Source: Myxococcales bacterium (GTDB taxonomy: Bacteria; Myxococcota; Polyangia; Polyangiales; Polyangiaceae). Taken from it: a DNA stretch of 24,491 nucleotides. A program made the position numbers and the translations under genes. The notes under the pieces were generated by a model. It did no database searches. It saw only the letters and a list, made by a program, of their open reading frames with translations, and was not told the origin of the DNA. The stretch spans positions 1-24,491 of the forward strand of contig JAGQIY010001200.1 of NCBI GenBank assembly GCA_020430865.1, in the 5' to 3' direction. Below are positions 23,141 through 24,491 of this stretch, piece after piece (within the stretch, counting starts at the first letter, position 1; each line of letters opens with the position of its first letter).

Positions 23141-23965
23141 TCACATGTTTGCGGGGTTCTCTTCGAGCAGATCCGCGAGCAGCGCTAGCAGCTCGTCATG
23201 CACCATACCGTTGGTGCCGAGCACGTGTCCCTTCTCCAGGCGCGCAGGCCCACCAGCGAGTGACGTCAGGCGCCCCCCCGCAGCCAGCTGTATTGCCGCA
23301 GCCGCCGCGAGGTCCCACACATGGACCCGCCGCTCCCAGTAGCCATCGTAGGTGCCGTCCGCAACGAAGCACAGGTCCATCGCGGCCGAGCCGCAGCGCC
23401 GCACGGCGAGCGCCCGCTTCTTGATGCGCTCGAAGCTCTCGAAGTTGTTGTACGGCGCCCGTTCTCTTTCCGGAGGGAAACCAGTTGCGAGGAGCGCCTC
23501 GGCCAACACCGCAGTGCGACTCACCTCGACGGGATCGCCGTTGCGTTTCGACCCTCCGCCCTTGTAGCCGCTCCAAGTCGTGCGAATGGTGGGCGATACG
23601 ACGGCGCCGCACAGCGGTTCGTCTCTGTACATCAAACCGATGCTCACGCACCAAATCGGATGCCCATGAGCGAAGTTCGTGGTGCCGTCGATTGGGTCGC
23701 ACACCCACCTGGGGGCAGCCGAGTCTGCTTCTCCCGTCAGGCCACTCTCCTCCGCAAGGATCGCGTAAGGGGCGAGCTCCCCTAGGCGCTTCAGGATCAG
23801 CTGCTCGCTCTTGACATCCCACTCTGTGACCAGGTCTTTTGGCTGCTTCTTGCTGATCTCGGGTCGCGTGCGCCAGGCGCTGAACACCAGGTCCGCTGCT
23901 TCGGATGCGACCTGTGTCGCGATGGCGGAGAGCTCCGCGAGCTCGCTGTATGAAGGGGGGGCCAT
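23141..23965 (-). CDS. Inositol monophosphatase family protein
   Basis: A 274-residue Mg2+-dependent, Li+-sensitive-fold phosphatase. All family motifs are present: DLVTEWDVKSE, AEESG (Glu72, Glu73), WVCDPIDGTTNFAHG (Asp90, Asp93 and the GTT loop for metal and phosphate), and VHVWDLAAAAAI near residue 215 with the final metal-binding Asp. The length is usual for the family. Members dephosphorylate inositol-1-phosphate, but also histidinol phosphate, PAP or fructose-1,6-bisphosphate, so the exact substrate is uncertain. ATG 23965 is chosen because the 26 codons upstream in frame are not family-like. It is the first gene of a probable two-gene unit with the PI-PLC and divergent from the glycosyltransferase 59 bp away. 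Confidence 0.93.
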   Translation of the reverse strand: MAPPSYSELAELSAIATQVASEAADLVFSAWRTRPEISKKQPKDLVTEWDVKSEQLILKRLGELAPYAILAEESGLTGEADSAAPRWVCDPIDGTTNFAHGHPIWCVSIGLMYRDEPLCGAVVSPTIRTTWSGYKGGGSKRNGDPVEVSRTAVLAEALLATGFPPERERAPYNNFESFERIKKRALAVRRCGSAAMDLCFVADGTYDGYWERRVHVWDLAAAAAIQLAAGGRLTSLAGGPARLEKGHVLGTNGMVHDELLALLADLLEENPANM

Positions 23966-24024
23966 GGCTCGGGTGCTAGCACGTTTCGGCGGCGTAAAAG
24001 TTCGACTATCGATTCGCAACGCAG

Positions 24025-24491
24025 ATGTCGTCCGAGGCAACACAGGCGCCGCACGCAGGCGAACGCACGCGCTGGCTCACGCTGCTCGCGGCGCTGGTCA
24101 TCGTCCTGTTCGGCATCGGTCTGCGCTGTATTCACCTCAGAGACCCGGCGATCGCGGACTTCCACTCTTGGCGGCAGGCGGACAGCGCCGGCTTTGCGCA
24201 CGGCTACCTCATCGAGACCCTGAATCCGTTTTCACCCCGCGCGGATCGCCAGCCCTGTGAGGTAGCTGATGCGCCCTTCGGCTTGGTCGAGGCCGAACTA
24301 CCTATTTCCGCTTGGCTTTCTTCGATCCCGCTAAGGCTGCTCGGAGTCAGGTTCCCTCCGCCCTGGTACCTGCGCTGCGTCAGCATCGCGTTCTACGCCC
24401 TCACGGCGCTCTTTCTCTACCGCTTGGCGCGACTCCTCGGCGCGAGCAAGTTCGAGGGCTGCGCGACCTTGTTGGTCTTCTCGACGCTGCC
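24025..24491 (+). CDS. GT-C membrane glycosyltransferase (ArnT/PMT-like), 3'-truncated
   Basis: The frame is open from ATG 24025 to the end of the window (about 155 residues seen). A short polar N-terminus is followed by a transmembrane helix (WLTLLAALVIVLFGIGLRC). Then comes a periplasmic loop with DFHSWRQADSAGFAHGY and LNPFSP, the pattern typical of GT39/GT83 polyprenyl-phosphate-sugar-using transferases, where an acidic residue in this first loop is catalytic (probably Asp45 or Glu/Asp nearby). Two more helices follow (PWYLRCVSIAFYALTALFLYRL, then a further one at the edge). It likely transfers a sugar to lipid A, a protein or a polysaccharide in the envelope; the acceptor is unknown. Confidence 0.85.
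   Translation, partial: MSSEATQAPHAGERTRWLTLLAALVIVLFGIGLRCIHLRDPAIADFHSWRQADSAGFAHGYLIETLNPFSPRADRQPCEVADAPFGLVEAELPISAWLSSIPLRLLGVRFPPPWYLRCVSIAFYALTALFLYRLARLLGASKFEGCATLLVFSTL

Overview
The window is a GC-rich, gene-dense stretch of bacterial chromosome. It probably comes from a myxobacterium of the Polyangiales/Sorangium type. That placement is inferred from several traits: very high third-position GC, Cys-rich and Gly/Ser-linker lipoproteins, a Tat-exported esterase, a lipoprotein phospholipase C and many radical SAM paralogues. No rRNA, tRNA, CRISPR array or intact insertion sequence was seen.

Left part (1-9864), mostly housekeeping and cell envelope. It opens with the 3' end of an L,D-transpeptidase-fold protein whose catalytic Cys is replaced by Asp. 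Then come metF (-) and mpl (+, murein tripeptide recycling), which diverge from each other, a Cys-rich lipoprotein (-), a CPBP intramembrane protease overlapping a small single-pass membrane protein (+), and a two-CBS-domain protein (-). The last block is a tightly coupled three-gene operon (+): Tat-exported esterase, MatB/ACSF3-like acyl-CoA ligase, alpha/beta hydrolase.

Centre (9865-22070), the unusual part. Five genes carry six radical SAM domains within 12 kb. One (-) has an N-terminal region resembling a cobalamin-binding fold. Two more follow divergently in tandem (+). A fourth (+) is a roughly 1000-residue fusion of two radical SAM domains and a Gfo/Idh/MocA oxidoreductase. The fifth (+) is a spore-photoproduct-lyase-like protein with an extra N-terminal domain. 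The first five domains share a C-terminal signature (a Pro-x-Cys, then C-x2-C-x4/5-C-x-G), which suggests a locally expanded family working on related substrates. Set among them are a truncated-haemoglobin-like protein translationally coupled to a 3D-domain lipoprotein (-), an M15 D,D-peptidase-like protein (+) and a Gly-rich lipoprotein (+). No precursor peptide or known pathway marker was recognised, so the substrate is unknown. This locus is the best candidate for an undescribed system.

Right part (22071-24491): a secreted PI-PLC-like lipoprotein and an inositol monophosphatase lie in tandem (-) and together could release and dephosphorylate inositol phosphate. Diverging from them is the 5' end of a GT-C/ArnT-type membrane glycosyltransferase that runs off the window.
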